From Benincasa hispida (taxonomy: Eukaryota; Streptophyta; Magnoliopsida; Cucurbitales; Cucurbitaceae), in contig NC_052360.1 of NCBI RefSeq assembly GCF_009727055.1, forward strand, positions 67,766,878 to 67,830,877: a stretch of DNA of 64,000 nucleotides, written 5' to 3'. Both the position numbers and the translations under genes were made by a program. Position 1 is the first letter of the stretch. Every line of letters begins with the position of its first letter. The notes beneath the pieces are model-generated. The model made no database searches. It saw only the letters and a program-made list of their open reading frames with translations, and was not told the origin of the DNA. Shown piece by piece: positions 1-11,998 of the stretch.

Positions 1-245
1 CTAGTTATTTAATTCTTTTACGTTCAAAGTTAATTGTAAAGTCCCCTGTGTTTTTGGGAGTATTAACTTGCTATCGAGTCTGTAAATTCAAAGTATTTGA
101 GTCTCTGTGAGTCATTCATGATGAGGCTTCAAGGCAAAGAGTTGTTGTTCTTCAAGCATGAAGATGACGAAGCATTGGACGGGTCGTGTAAATGATGGGT
201 AAATGATCGTTGAATATCGGATACTCAAAAGCATGTTGATGCGTG
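1..245 (+). other. Copia element G, leader (left half)
   Basis: This stretch matches the start of the untranslated leader of copia C (from about 41970) and copia B (from about 35210). It shares the run CCCCTGTGTTT, the phrase ATCGAGTCTGTAA, and then the repeat motif region with GATCGT near 206-211. Its own LTR and primer site would lie left of the window. The leader resumes at 9943, so element L (246-9942) was inserted into it. No coding sequence is seen. Confidence 0.7.
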
Positions 246-737
246 TGATGACATGAATGCATGTCATCTTAGGCCTTTTACTTAGAATTATGAAGGTTGT
301 TAAGCAGAATATGCGGCAATTGTGCTAGGAATTCATGAGAAAATGAGTTTGCATCGATCAACATGATGAATCTTGGCTAACCCGTTATTATGCGTTCAAT
401 GTTCTATTTTTGTAGCTAATACAGGAAGTGGACGCAAACGCGGAAACCAGACCATCGCATAGACGACCGCATGTGGTGAAACTCTCCATCGCAAAGGCGA
501 ACACGTCGATCAACGCATGGATGTTGTGGTAATCAACCGTATGCATCCATCGCATGGGAATTGCGCTCGTCAAGTGATTGGGTCATCGTGTAGAGTTGCG
601 GTATTAAGCGAATGCAGTCATTGAATGATTGCGGCTACGCGATAATGCATACTAATGGGATCAATGCAAGTTGGTGAATGAAAACATCAACGCATCTACC
701 TCGAGAAAATCATAGCTGAATGCTGACATTTCACCTA
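246..737 (+). repeat. Element L 5' LTR, piece 1
   Basis: It aligns almost base for base with the start of the 3' LTR at 7802 (TGATGACATG, then GGCCTTTTACTTAGAATTAT). A short inverted repeat, ATGACAT...ATGTCAT, marks the LTR tip. The piece stops at the ACCTA target site (733-737) of the solo LTR inserted at 738. Confidence 0.85.
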
Positions 738-2755
738 TGTAATGAATAAAAAATTAATTCCTTCTATGATGCAATGTGGATTGGATAGAATAAATGTGCT
801 ACAGACTCAAATTCTCCAACAATGGCACCATAAACTTGAATGCATAGAATTTAATCTCTTGTTCTTTATCTAAATCTAGCGCATGGTTTGTGAATGTATG
901 AATGATTGCTGTATATACGCTCCAAGTGCTTTTGCGATAAAGACATTTTTAATGTGATACTACGTCTAAATATATGCATTGTTAATTGATATGCTTGTAG
1001 TATGCATAGAGTAATGCATGTCACAAGTTTCCTTGTGCTGAAACCAAGTATAATTCCAAACACAGTTTCGCAGAATGATCCAAGGTCGAACACAGAAATT
1101 GTTTTCATTAATGTGTTACTTAAGTGATACATGCGACCAATTTTAATAATTAATAAAGATGTTGATTTATACAGAATGTAAATTGTTGTGAAAGTAAAAA
1201 TGCGTTAATAAATTAAATCCTAAACTGATATGATACACAATACAAGATACATGATACATGATACATGATTACTGAGGTCGAGGAACTGACTGTGAAGTTA
1301 TACAAAGAATCAATGTATGGCGATGGCAAGTCTTTATGAATGAAGTAGAAAGAGAAAGAGTAAATAGTAAAAACATCGCAAGTTCGTCAATTGCGTTAAA
1401 GATGCAACGAAGGTTCCACTTTCTCTTGGCGTACACCTTTCGGTGATCAGCAGCGTCCCCATATCTCTATGGTGAAACAGGGATGAACGTGATGAACACA
1501 AGGTTGTTTCCATCTCTAGAAATACTTCTTGCTTTAGTTAACGCATTCTTCCAACCTTCTCTAGATCGGCGGAATAACATCTTCACTTCTACTCTCACAA
1601 GTGAAGATGCTGTCGAGCATGCTTTAGCTAAACTTAACTATTTCCTTAACACAAATTAACTCACTCGCTTAATTCTTGCTATTTACCAGGGGATTAAGAA
1701 CACATCATTGAGAAAATGGGTTATGGATGTACGGAAAAAGACAGAGAGATGACAATGGTGACTATCATAACATTTAATTTTAAAATTAAGCGTTCGATAC
1801 ATGTTGTGAATGAGAGATTACAGAAGATGAATACAGATGATGAAATAGAGATTAGAAACAAATACAGAAAGAGTGTCAACATCTTGACATAGATTCCGAA
1901 CGGAGATTGTGCTTGTCGGCGTGTGAAAGTGGTGGAGAGGAAAGCTTCCTTTTCAGGCTTGATTTCCCAGTAGAATTAACCTTCGCACAAAGCTTCAACT
2001 ACGGGAATTGGAAGGATTCTCTGCTCGGAGACTTACCTCTCGACCTTGTCTCGTGGTTCTCCCGGATCTATTCTGTAAGTCGCTTCAGACCAACCTCTCT
2101 CTTAGAATCAGTATATGCACGTCTCTATGTATATATGTATGTACCAGTATCTATATCTATATGTGTACATCTTTTCAACGAATTTGAAGAAGCTATTTAT
2201 AGGCAAGGCCTTGGCTTTTTGAATTTGTGGTCCCCACTGTATAGTTATGGTAGTTCCTGAAATGGCAGAATGGAAAATTCCTTCTGTTACTCAATCAACC
2301 CGTCAGAAATGCACAACTGAAAGCTGTACACTTGTCAGAATCTTCCACAAATGTGTTGCTCTTCACATCTTCGATCGATCACCACATGCGATGTTGTTTT
2401 TGATTACCACATGCAGTTGAAATTGCGTTGATCGCTAGAGCTCTTGATCGATTGTCGCATGCACTGTCATTGCATTGATCATCTCTTCATTCTTGATTGA
2501 TGGGCGCAATGCGATGTAGATGCATTGTTCATTTCGTCTTTGAGCCATGAACGCATGCGGCGACTTAATTCCTGCAAAACAGAAACAGAAACATTCTATT
2601 CTACCATCGCAATGGTGTTAGTGGGTGTATTGACGACATTTTATAATTTTCACATTTCTTAGCCAATTTCTATACTATCGATGAAACTTTTCTTTCTTTC
2701 AGCCACAATATCTAAATAAAACAGTATAAATAACTTGTATTTCTACAAGTTATCA
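738..2755 (-). mobile_element. Solo LTR of the gypsy D family, inserted in the L 5' LTR
   Basis: This 2018-bp segment is bounded by TGTAATG and TTATCA and flanked by perfect 5-bp repeats ACCTA (733-737 and 2756-2760). Read on the minus strand it begins TGATAACTTGTAG, the same tip as the LTR of element D at 48241, and it stays alignable with D along much of its length (for example the run AGAGATGGAAACAACCTTG). No internal domain or second LTR is present, so it is a solo LTR left by LTR-LTR recombination. A TATA-like CTATAAATAG lies on the minus strand at 2202-2193. Short ORFs here are not coding. Confidence 0.85.
2193..2202 (-). promoter_or_regulatory. TATA-like box of the solo LTR
   Basis: CTATAAATAG on the minus strand lies inside a complete LTR, where a retrotransposon promoter is expected. 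The homologous part is missing from the LTR of element D at 48241. Activity is not shown by sequence. Confidence 0.45.
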
Positions 2756-3082
2756 ACCTACCACGCCGTTAGCGGTAGAGGTTCAGAAAAGGACAAATGC
2801 ATCGAATGTCAAACTCCGAGCAGTCCATTAATGCTGTCAGCGATCCAAGCTCTATTAATAGAAGTCGATGAGTAGAAATTCAAGTTATCCAGGGTTTTCG
2901 CCTAAGGTTGAATCCAAGGTTTTTGCCTGAGGTTTGCTTAAGGCAGATCCTTGTGATCTAGACAAAATGCGTGAGAAGACGCTTGAGAGTTCTTCACCTC
3001 CTTCATCCATTCCAAGTGACGACCGAAGCCTTTGATCGGAGCTAGATCTCGGGAGAGTCAGATCTACCGCCCATCTAGACAA
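2756..3082 (+). repeat. Element L 5' LTR, piece 2
   Basis: It continues the LTR after the solo LTR, beginning CCACGCCGTTAGCGGTAGAG, and matches 8308-8640 of the 3' LTR. The TATA site seen as TCTATAAATA in the 3' copy is TCTATTAATA here (2851-2860). It ends where the related LTR-like segment begins at about 3083. Confidence 0.8.
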
Positions 3083-5068
3083 TATGTCATCTTAGGCCTT
3101 TCACTTAGAATTATGAAGGTTGTTAGGTAGAATATGCGGCAATCATGTTAGGAATTCACGAGAAAAAGAGTTTGTGTCGATCAGCATGTCGAATCTCAGC
3201 TAACCCATTATTTTGCGTTAATTATGCGTTCAATGTTCTATTTTTGTAGCAAATGCAGGAAATGAACGAAAACTGGAAACTGGACCACCGCATAGACGAC
3301 TGCATGCGAAGAACACTCCATCACAAAGGCAAAGGCATCGATTAATGCATGGATGTTGTGATAATCACCCGTATGCATCCATCGCATGGGAGTTGCGCTC
3401 GTCAAGTGATTGCGGTCATCATGTAGAGTTGCGATATTAAGCGAATGTGGCCATTGAATGATTGCGACTACGCGACAATGCAAACTAAAGGGATCAACGC
3501 AAGGTAGGTGGAATGAATGCATCTACCTCGAGAAAATCCAAAAGATGATGTTGACATTTCACCTACCACGCCGTTGGTGGTAGAGGTTCAGAAAAGAACT
3601 AACACACCAAACGTCAGACTCAGAGCAGTCCAATTAATGCTGTCGGTGACCCAAGCTCTATAAATAGAAGCCGACGAACTAAAATTCAAGTTATCTGGGG
3701 GAGGATCCTTTTGAACCGAGGACTTTCCCCGCGATCTAGACAAAATGCGTGAGAAGACGCTTGAGAGTCCTTCACCTCCTACATCCATTCCAAGTGATGA
3801 CCGAAGCCTTCGATCGGAGCTAGATCTCGAGATAGTCAGCTCCTCCGCATCCATGGCACCACCGGTAGGCTTGACGCACATCCGCTGGAAGCAAAGTTTT
3901 GCTTCCAGCTGGTCATTTCTTTTTCTTTCTTTTCCATTATTGTATTGTGTGACATTTTGAATTAAGGAATTAATACAATCTGTTTTCAATGCACTTCTCT
4001 GTTTCCTTCAACTCCATCTCCATCTTCTTTGCTTAGCATCTTTACTTTCATTATAACACTTAGTGGGAGTGCTTGGGTATTGCATACTTAGTCATGTGAA
4101 TTAAGAATATGAAACATGTATCAACACACTGAGAGGTGTGCGTTGCGTGAGTATGTGAGTAACCTTATTTGCTTAGTGTGAAGTTGCCGCAATGCCTGTC
4201 TATAGGCTAACGCATTGCTTGTCTATGAGTAAAGTCAGCAACAATTAACTGCCTGGGAAGGTAAGTGGTTGGACGCATTAAGCAATGTATGCGTTGTTCA
4301 CTAGGGATAGTAACAACCTTGCGTCAACCAAGTTCATGCGATTATCTTGTAGTATGTATGCTTCATTCGTCCATTAGGGATACTCGTGAGGGTAGTCTAA
4401 GGACAGGATCTAGGCTTGGGAAGGTCAGGTCAGAATCTAGGCTCGGAAGAGTCAGATTAGAACGCAGAATACAAGAGATAGGAGCTTAGTAATAATCACT
4501 GTTTACTATTAAGCCATCGCATACATCCTAGAGATAGGATACGATTGAGTGCGATCACCGCAGCATTGTGTGCATTTTGCATCATCGCATAGGAAAAGAG
4601 TAGAGACTTAGGAATAAGCTCTATGGACTCTTTGCATTCAACACATGCGTCCTAGATTTAGGAGCATCGCATTTACATTGGAAAATGACTTGCTATGCAT
4701 GGTTGTAACATGATCGCATAGTCTGACGCATTCCCAAGTAACGCTAGCTAAAGATCTTCTCAACCCGTTCATCCCATACTCACTGCATCTATCAACACAA
4801 CTGTCTTTTCTCAAATCCGCCACCTTTATTTATTTCTTTTTCATCAATGCAAACAACAAACCCAATACTTTTTTATTTACTTGGTTACCGCAAAGTTTTC
4901 ATCACAATTACCAACACAATCTATTTTCACTAGTCTCTGTGTTCGACCCTGGACTTTCCAGGAAACTCAGAGAAATTTACACTTGAATTCCGCTGGGGAA
5001 ACTTGAGTTCACAATGCAATTCCATCAATGCATATCATCCATATTTCCACTTCATAAATCAAGCATCA
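3083..5068 (+). repeat. Related LTR-like segment inserted in the L 5' LTR
   Basis: From ATGTCATCTTAGGCC onward this restarts the LTR sequence close to its beginning and runs through the same landmarks as the 3' LTR (CCACGCCGTTGG at about 3567, TATAAATA at 3659-3666, GGAGCTAGATCTCG at about 3818), then diverges at its end. The three flanking pieces 246-737, 2761-3082 and 5069-6396 add up to 2142 bp, against 2141 bp for the 3' LTR. So this piece is extra, and most likely an inserted LTR of a sister family. The flanking bases CAATA and GCAAC do not form a clear target duplication. Confidence 0.6.
3659..3666 (+). promoter_or_regulatory. TATA box in the inserted LTR-like segment
   Basis: TATAAATA lies in the same LTR context (after CCAAGCTC, before GAAGCCGA) as the TATA box of the L 3' LTR at 8402. 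Confidence 0.5.
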
Positions 5069-6396
5069 GCAACCTTGACGCACATCCGCTAGAAGCAAGT
5101 CTTTACTTCCAGCTGATCATTTCATTTTCCTTTCTTTTCTTATATTGTATTGTAGGTCATTTCATTTTCCTTTCTTTTCTTATATTGTATTGTATGAAAT
5201 TTTGTGATTAAGAAATTAATACAATTTTTTTTCAAAGCATTTCTCTGTATCCTTCGACTCCATCTCCATCTTCTTTGCTTAGCATCTTTACTTTCATTGC
5301 AACACTTAATGAGATTGCTTGGGTATTGCATACTTAGTCATGTGGATTAGGGATATGAAGCATGTAGCAACCTACTGAGAGGTGTGCGTTGCGTGAGTAT
5401 GTGAGTAACCTTATTTGCTTAGTGTGAAGCTGCGGCAACGCCTGTCTATAGGCTAACACATTGCTTGTCTATGAGTAAAGTCAGCAACAACCAACTGCCC
5501 AGGAGGATAAGTGGTTGATTGCATTAAGCAATGTATTCATTGTTCATTAGGGATAGGAACAATCTTAGGTCAAAAAAGTTCATGCGGTTACCTTGTCCTA
5601 TGAGCACTTCATTCATCATTTAGGCATACTTGGGAGAGTAGTCTAAAACCCAAATCTAAGACTTTAGAGAGCGGATTGGAACGCATAGGCAAGAATGGAG
5701 AACTTAGAGATAAGCTCTGTTTGCTAATCACATCAGCGTATCGCGCCCTACAGATAGGATATTGCATGTGTCAAAAAGTAGGATAAGTGTTATGCGGCGA
5801 CCATGTTTATGCGGCGAGAGCTAGTGACGGGTTATGGAGGTATAGGTAGGGGCAAGGCTTCTCGGAAATATCGGGCAGATACACTGCATATATCCTAGAG
5901 TTGGGTTCACGTGTGTGTAACATGATTGCATGGCTTGCGTTGATTAAGGTAGCCCTTGCGGTCACTCTAAAGTATTGCAATGAAAACATCTCCGCATTTT
6001 ATCTATCTTTCGCATTCATTTGTTTCATGTCAAGAGTTATCGTGTCTCTACCTCTCATGCATATTCTCGTTGCGTTGTTTGTTAGATAGGAGTAGGAGTA
6101 GGGTTAACTTAGCAACCTCCCTTCCTTCTTTTATTTAAACTGTTGCATGCACATTATCGCATTCATTTTGCTACAAGTCCCTGAGTTCGAACTTGGATCA
6201 CCCGAGAAACTTGCGTGAGCGTAAGAAAACTTGTGACAGGACGCATGGTCATCGCATACATTCGTTAATGCATTATCACTCTAATGCATGACCATCGACG
6301 CATGACTATCAACGCATATATTAAGAACATGCATCAAATATTGCATTCACATAATTTTAGTTGTTGAATAATTTGACTTCTAATTTTCCATCACCA
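5069..6396 (+). repeat. Element L 5' LTR, piece 3 (3' end of LTR)
   Basis: It matches the second half of the 3' LTR, from CCTTGACGCACATCCGC to the end TTTTCCATCACCA, which corresponds to TTTTCCCGTCACCA at 9942. It contains a 38-bp tandem duplication with 40-bp period (5117-5154 and 5157-5194) that the 3' LTR has only once. The primer site follows six bases later. Confidence 0.8.
5117..5194 (+). repeat. Local tandem duplication in the LTR (2 x 38 bp, period 40)
   Basis: The segment starting TCATTTCATTTTCCTTTC occurs twice in a row. The equivalent place in the 3' LTR (about 8682-8722) has one copy, so the duplication arose in this LTR after insertion or before copying of only one end. Confidence 0.8.
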
Positions 6397-6402
6397 AGTT
6401 TT

Positions 6403-6420
6403 TGGCACAGTTGCTGGGGA
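6403..6420 (+). other. Primer binding site of element L
   Basis: TGGCACAGTTGCTGGGGA is a slightly mutated form of TGGCGCCGTTGCCGGGGA, the site known from Athila/Tat elements and usually assigned to tRNA-Asp. It sits six bases after the end of the 5' LTR. Confidence 0.65.
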
Positions 6421-7788
6421 CTTGGCAGTTAAATGTTTGTTAAGTTTTGTGTCTCTGCGAGCAAACATTTTATCTTGGGAGTATTACAGTGGCAAAAGAG
6501 ACGAAGGTAATTCTAAGCACATGATGGCCGCATGCGCCCAACAATTGCCGAAAGTTGCATTGGTCAGGGCAACTTGACCCAAGTAGTTGAGAACCATCTC
6601 CTGCATGGAAGACTCCTTGCGGTGACAACACTCCTATTTTTTCAGGGACGTCTTCTACTCTATCTCTACTTTGCTTTCTTTATATAGGTTATTTTTATTT
6701 TCATTGTTATTTTGGATATATGGCTGCTTCCTTGGATGTGGTGCGATTGTACCTTGCAGGTGCAACAATAAGTCTCCTCGGTTCGTAGTTCAATAGAAGA
6801 ATTCCTTTCACCCTTCAATGCATGGCTTCAATCGCGTGAATTCCAACGCATGATCGCATGCATTATTCTGCCTAAGGTCTTTTCCTGTTACTTTGTATGC
6901 CTTATCCTTTTGAAATTCTTTCTTTCCCGAGTCGTTGTTTTGCAATGTTTCTAGGATGGTACATATAGTTCATCGCATCTTCTAACTAATCAACGCAAGG
7001 CGTTCTTTACTTTTATTAGCCTCTTCAAATTTTGAAAGTCTTAAGTTTTATTTTGTGCAAACCTTCGATCAAACATTTATTACCACATTCTTGTCATTTT
7101 ATTTTTAGCTTTGCGGTGAGAATGCTGCCAAACTCTAAGTTTGGGGGTGGCAGCAGTCTCGGAGAATTGCATTCATTATATTGCGATCATTTGAAAAAAA
7201 AAAAGCGAGTTTTTGAGAATAATAACTCCACTGTCAACGCAATGGAGAAACCCATGTTGATAAGAGTTAAGCTGTGAAAGGCACTTGCTCGAGGTTGGAT
7301 GTCCGCATGACACACGTGGGGCAAGCCAAAACGAAGGCAAGTCGCCAGGATCAGTGCATAAGTGCAACTCCTCTGTCCGGCGCAAGCCAAATCAAACGAG
7401 ACAAGAGTTGAGTTGAATATGGAACGCAACCGAAGTTGGATGCCTGCATGACACACGTGGGGGTAAGCCAAAACGAAGGGCGTAACCAGGTTCAACGCCG
7501 CATTTGAATAAGTCATCGCAAAGTTTTGAATTATTTTGATGAACGCATTCTCAAAAGCTAAACGCAAAATTGCGGTGAATGAATAAAAAGTTTTTGAGCA
7601 AAGGCTTGCTGGATTTAAATTTAGAAAAGATCCTTTTAAAGAAGCAACCAAAGTGGAGGAGAGCATTGCGGTGATGGTCAGAGGCGTGTGTAAATTATAT
7701 TCTGAGAAGTTGGTCATCGCAAAGGAAAGCATAAAGGTGAGTTAGAATTTCTTGAGTATAACGCATGCTTGAGAACAAACATAATTTT

Positions 7789-7801
7789 AAGTTTGGGGGT
7801 G
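7789..7801 (+). other. Polypurine tract of element L
   Basis: AAGTTTGGGGGTG is directly followed by the TGATGACATG tip of the 3' LTR, the position where plus-strand DNA synthesis is primed. A second copy stands 651 bp upstream. Confidence 0.7.
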
Positions 7802-9942
7802 TGATGACATGCAGAAATGCATGTCATCTTAGGCCTTTTACTTAGAATTATGAAGGTTGTTAAGCAGAATATGTGGCAATTGTGCTAGGAATTCATGAGA
7901 AAATGAGTTTGCATCGATCAACATGTTAAATCTCGACTAACCCATTATTATGCGTTATTATGCATTCAATGTTCTATTTTTGTAGCTAATACAGAAAGTG
8001 GACGCAAACGCGGAAACCGGACCATCGCATAGACGACCGCATTTGGAGAAACTCTCCATCACAAAGGCGAACCCGTCGATCAATGCATGGATGTTGCGGT
8101 AATCAGCCGTATGCGTCCATCGCATGGGAGTTGCGCTCGTCAAGCAATTGCGGTCATCGCGTAGAGTTGTGGTATTAAGCGAATGTGGTCATTAAATGAT
8201 TGCGGCTACGCGATAATGCATACTAATGAGATCAACACAAGGTTGGTGGAATGAACGCATCAATGCATCTACCTCGAGAAAATCATAAGCTGATCCTGAC
8301 ATTTCACCTACCACGCCGTTAGCGGAAGAGGTTCAGAAAAGGACTAACACACCAAATGTCAGACTCGGAGCAGTCCATTAATGCCATCGGCGATCCAAGC
8401 TCTATAAATAGAAGCCGATGAGCAGAAATTCAAGTTATCCAGAGTTTTCTCCCAAGGTTGAATCCAAGGTTTTCACTTGAGGTTCACCTAGGGCGCATCC
8501 TTGTAATCCAGAAAAAATGCCTAAGAAGACGCTTGAAAGTTCTTCACCTCCTTCATTCATTCTAAGTGACGACCAGAGCCTTCAACCGGAGCTAGATCTT
8601 AGGAGAGTCAGCTCTACCGCCCATCCATGCACCATAGACAGCCTTGATGCACATCCGTTGGAAGTAAGTCTTTGCTTCCAGCGTCATTTCATTTTCCTTT
8701 CTTTTCTTATATTGTATTGTATGACATTTTGTGAATTAAGAAATTAATACAATTTGTTTTCAATGCATTTCTCCATCTCCTTCGACTCCATCTCCATCGT
8801 CTTTTGCTTAGCATCTTTACTTTCATTGCAACACATAGTGAGATTGCTTGGATATTGATACTTAGTCATGTGGATTAAGGATATGAAGCATGTAGCATCC
8901 CACTGAGAGGTGTGCGTTGCGTGAGTATGTGAGTAACCTTATTTTCTTAGTGTGAAGCTGTGACAATGCCTATCTATAGGCTAACACATTGCCTTGTCTA
9001 TGAGTAAAGTCAGCAACAACCAAAGGTAAGTGGTTGGTCACACTTAACAATGTATCATTGTTCACTAGGGATAGGAACAATCCTAGGTCATCAAAGTTCA
9101 TGCGGTTACCTTATCCTATGAGCGCTTCATTCATCATTTAGGTATACTTGGAGAGTAGTCTAAAACCCAAATCTAAGACTCGAGAGAGTAGATTGGAACG
9201 CATAGGCAAGAATGGGGAACTTAGAGATAAGCTCCGTTTTGCTATCAAACAGCGTATGCGCCCCTACAGATAGGAATATTGCATGCGTCTAGGAAGTAGG
9301 ATACGGTGTTTATGCGCGGCAACCATGTTCATGCAGCGAAAGCTAGTGAGCGGGTTATGGAGGTCTGGCAGGCATAGGCTTCTCGGCAATATTCGTAGAT
9401 ACACCGTATATGTCCTAGAGTTAGGTTCAGGTGCGCATAGCATGATTGCAATGGCTTGCATTGACTAAGGTTGCCCTTGTGGTCACTCTAAGTATTGCAA
9501 TGAAACATCTCCACATTTTATCTATCTTTCCCATTTATTTGTTTCATGTCAAGAGTTGTTCGTGTCTCTACCTCTCATGCATATTCTATTGCGTTGTCTG
9601 TTAGATAGGAGTAGGAGTAGGGTTAACTTAGCAACCTCCCTTCCATTCTTTTATTTAACTGCCGCATGCACATTACCGCATTCATTTTTGTTACAAGTCC
9701 CTGAGTTCGACCTCAGATCACCCGTGAAACTTACGTTTCGCGGTTATACTTGGCGTGAGCGCAAGAAAACTGTTGTACAAGACGCATGGTCATTCGCAAA
9801 CATTCGTTAATGCATTATCACTCCAACGAATGACCATCGACGCATATGCTATCAACGCATATCTTAAGAACACTGCATCACATATTACGTCCACAGGATT
9901 TTTAGTTGTTGAATAATTTGACTTCTAATTTTCCCGTCACCA
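7802..9942 (+). repeat. Element L 3' LTR
   Basis: An uninterrupted 2141-bp LTR from TGATGACATG to CACCA. It serves as the reference copy for the broken 5' LTR. It carries a TATA box at 8402-8410 and many GCAT/ATGCG-rich words. Downstream 5 bp are GCGCG, after which copia leader sequence resumes. Confidence 0.85.
8402..8410 (+). promoter_or_regulatory. TATA box of the L 3' LTR
   Basis: CTATAAATA lies about 600 bp into the LTR, the only good TATA match there, and it is conserved in the related segment at 3659. It would mark the U3/R boundary about 30 bp downstream. Confidence 0.5.
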
Positions 9943-11150
9943 GCGCGCATAGACAATCGTGTAGCTAGGAATCTTTATTGCTTAGTTTCTGACTACACGA
10001 ATCGCGGAGTAAAATTGTTACTTATCGCTTCGTATGCTGATCGTCTAGACAATCGTGCTTCACAGCAACGTCGTTGTCTAAACGATCGTTTAGACTCGCG
10101 GGTTAATGTCTTGTGCACTAAATGATCGAGTGCCTCATGCTTCATCGGATTGTAAATGGTACTCGATCATAGCTAAATGATCGTGTATACCCGGTCACAT
10201 TTACTAAACAATGGGGAGCTTCACTTGGGCGGTTCAAGACCCGATTCGCCTGTGAACCAGTTTTTTCGATGGAAAATGTAATAGATAGAATTTTTATTTC
10301 CATTTTGAGGCGGTTCATCTCGGTCCATTAATCTTTATGAATGTACATAGGACGTATGTTTATTTATATGTCATATGGTATGCCATATAGAAGAAATCCC
10401 ACCTTATGCATTGGTCATGCATCATCTCTTTATTATAAGTGTTATGATTTAGAGAAGCATGATTTAAATTACATAAGAGTATGCTCATGCATCATATAAT
10501 ATAAGAGTTATATTTATGCATGCATTAAGTATAGACATGCATCATCTTTATTATTATAAGTGTTATAGTATAAGAGTGTATGGAAGCATGTTTCCTTGGC
10601 TCATTACAAGTATATAAAAGTTATGTATAGCAATGAATGGACATTGCATGAAGCATGACACATAGGTTAAAATTTATAAGTGTTATAAATACCTAATTAT
10701 GTTGCAATGTGTTTGGTTTTAGTTGTTTCGTTTATAAGAGTTATAAGGAAATTAGAACTAAAATCTATAAGAAAGACATGCATGCAAACTTAGGCTTGAA
10801 TCATGGTTTTAAAGTGTTTTAAAACTTGGTAGAGATAGACCTAAGATCACGGTTCTAATAAGATTAACAACCTGGGCTTTAATCTTTTAATCAGTTCAAT
10901 AGGATTGAATTGACTAATAAAAGGTTAAAGTGTAGCAAATCTATCTATAAAGGACCTTTTGTCTAAGGTGAGTTTTGTCAAAGCTAGGATATCTAAGATG
11001 ACGGAAACTAAACACCCCTACTTGGAAATCTACCTGAAAAGATGAATTAGATAGATTTGATGCACGCATGCAAATTTGAGGACAGTCCATTAAAGAGTTT
11101 AATGTGACTGTTTGAACTTGTTTAATTTTGTCCAATTTGAGCCTCGATTT
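9943..11150 (+). other. Copia element G, leader (right half)
   Basis: The leader of 1-245 resumes here. First comes a zone with repeated ATCGTGTAG/GATCG words (9950-10200), then GGTTCAAGACCCG (10231), then the block of TGCATCAT and TATAAGTGTTATA repeats (10420-10700), then CCTTTTGTCTAAGGTG (10954). The same order is found in copia B (35340-36480) and C (42120-43560). It breaks off around 11140, before any gag. Confidence 0.7.
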
Positions 11151-11403
11151 CACTAGAAGATCGCCGGGAATAGCACGATCGACTCAAGACTTAAGAAATA
11201 CAGATAGCATTTAACGCCGAAAAAATTGAGCCCTTACAAATCAATTTTGTAAAAGCAAAGTTGTAAGAACTAAAATCCAACCCCAAAAACATAAAAAATC
11301 GCAAACCATACATTCAACAAAACATTCATCACATGAATACAGAACGATACTCACCATGATTCTATAATTAAAATTTTGGAATAAAAAAAATTGAGAATTA
11401 AAA
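11151..11403 (-). other. Short unassigned stretch, probably start of the copia H leader
   Basis: About 250 bp lie between the end of the G leader and the primer site of reverse-oriented LTR H. By position it would be the first part of the H internal region on the minus strand. No ORF or known motif is visible. Confidence 0.3.
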
Positions 11404-11422
11404 CGACCACTCCGATACCAAT
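11404..11422 (-). other. Primer binding site of copia H
   Basis: On the minus strand it reads ATTGGTATCGGAGTGG, close to TGGTATCAGAGC, the initiator-Met-tRNA site typical of plant copia elements. It directly follows the end of LTR H. Confidence 0.65.
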
Positions 11423-11886
11423 TAAAGGGAAACCATCGAAGGTTCCCATGGAAGCGGGGATCGTTCCCATTTTGTTTTGTTTTGTTTTTTTTGTTTTTTT
11501 TTTTTTTTTTTTAACAGAATTTTAGATAGAGAAGATTATGCATTAAGAAACAAAAATTGAAGCATGCTTTCTTACAAAGAAATAGGGAAGAAGAATTACT
11601 TACTCTTGAAGTCCAAACTTCTCATCAATCCTCGTCCACGATACAATTCGATCTCTAGACAAGACACCACTACATGAGAACCCTCTGTATTCTCTTCGGA
11701 TTGAGAATTCAAACAAGAGTTGTGGCTTTTGCTTGAATTCTTGTAAGAGGGAAAGGATGAGAGGAAGGAGAAAAAAAAGACTTTTCTCATAGAGAACTCT
11801 TCTCTGACCTACAGAAAGATTGGGAAGGATGATCATCAATCAAGTTCAAAACCCATTCCCCACTGCACGACTTGTTCAGATAAATT

Positions 11887-11901
11887 GGGGGGGGGGGGGG
11901 G
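11887..11901 (+). repeat. Poly-G run (15 G)
   Basis: Fifteen uninterrupted G inside LTR H. Such runs are prone to length errors in cloning and sequencing. Confidence 0.9.
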
Positions 11902-11955
11902 CGCGAAATTGTAACTCCTCGCTTTAATTAAATTAAAATTAATAAAATTTATTTA

Positions 11956-11959
<4 letters not shown>

Positions 11960-11992
<33 letters not shown>
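11960..11992 (+). repeat. AT dinucleotide microsatellite
   Basis: An uninterrupted TA/AT run of about 32 bases inside LTR H. Confidence 0.9.

Positions 11993-11998
<6 letters not shown>

Larger units (their letters stand above)
6397..7801 (+). other. Internal region of element L (no gag or pol)
   Basis: These 1.4 kb lie between primer site and 3' LTR. I find no gag, protease, integrase or reverse transcriptase reading in any frame. A ~60-bp unit is repeated at about 7297 and 7437 (each with CATGACACACGTGGGG, containing the G-box core CACGTG). The phrase AAGTTTGGGGGTG occurs twice, at 7138-7150 and 7789-7801. A 181-codon minus-strand ORF (7187-7732) has no recognisable domain and I do not call it a gene. 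Confidence 0.6.
246..9942 (+). mobile_element. Element L: pol-less Ty3/gypsy-like LTR retrotransposon with nested insertions
   Basis: The element starts TGATGACATG at 246 and ends CACCA at 9942. It is flanked by GCGTG (241-245) and GCGCG (9943-9947), a 5-bp target duplication with one difference. Order: 5' LTR (in three pieces, 246-6396), primer site 6403-6420, 1.4 kb internal region without gag or pol, polypurine tract 7789-7801, 3' LTR 7802-9942. The primer site resembles the Asp-tRNA-type site of Athila/Tat elements, which is my basis for calling it gypsy-like. Having no coding domain it would depend on a related autonomous element for all proteins. Both flanks are leader sequence of copia G, so L is younger than G. 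Confidence 0.75.

Noticed and set aside
1907..2260. 117-codon plus-strand ORF
   Set aside because: Lies inside the solo LTR, antisense to that LTR, with no protein similarity that I recognise.
3080..5073. Target-site duplication around the LTR-like segment
   Set aside because: CAATA and GCAAC match at too few positions in any register to claim one.
7187..7732. 181-codon minus-strand ORF in the internal region of L
   Set aside because: No recognisable domain, overlaps the repeated G-box units and polypurine tracts, and is opposite to the element's sense.
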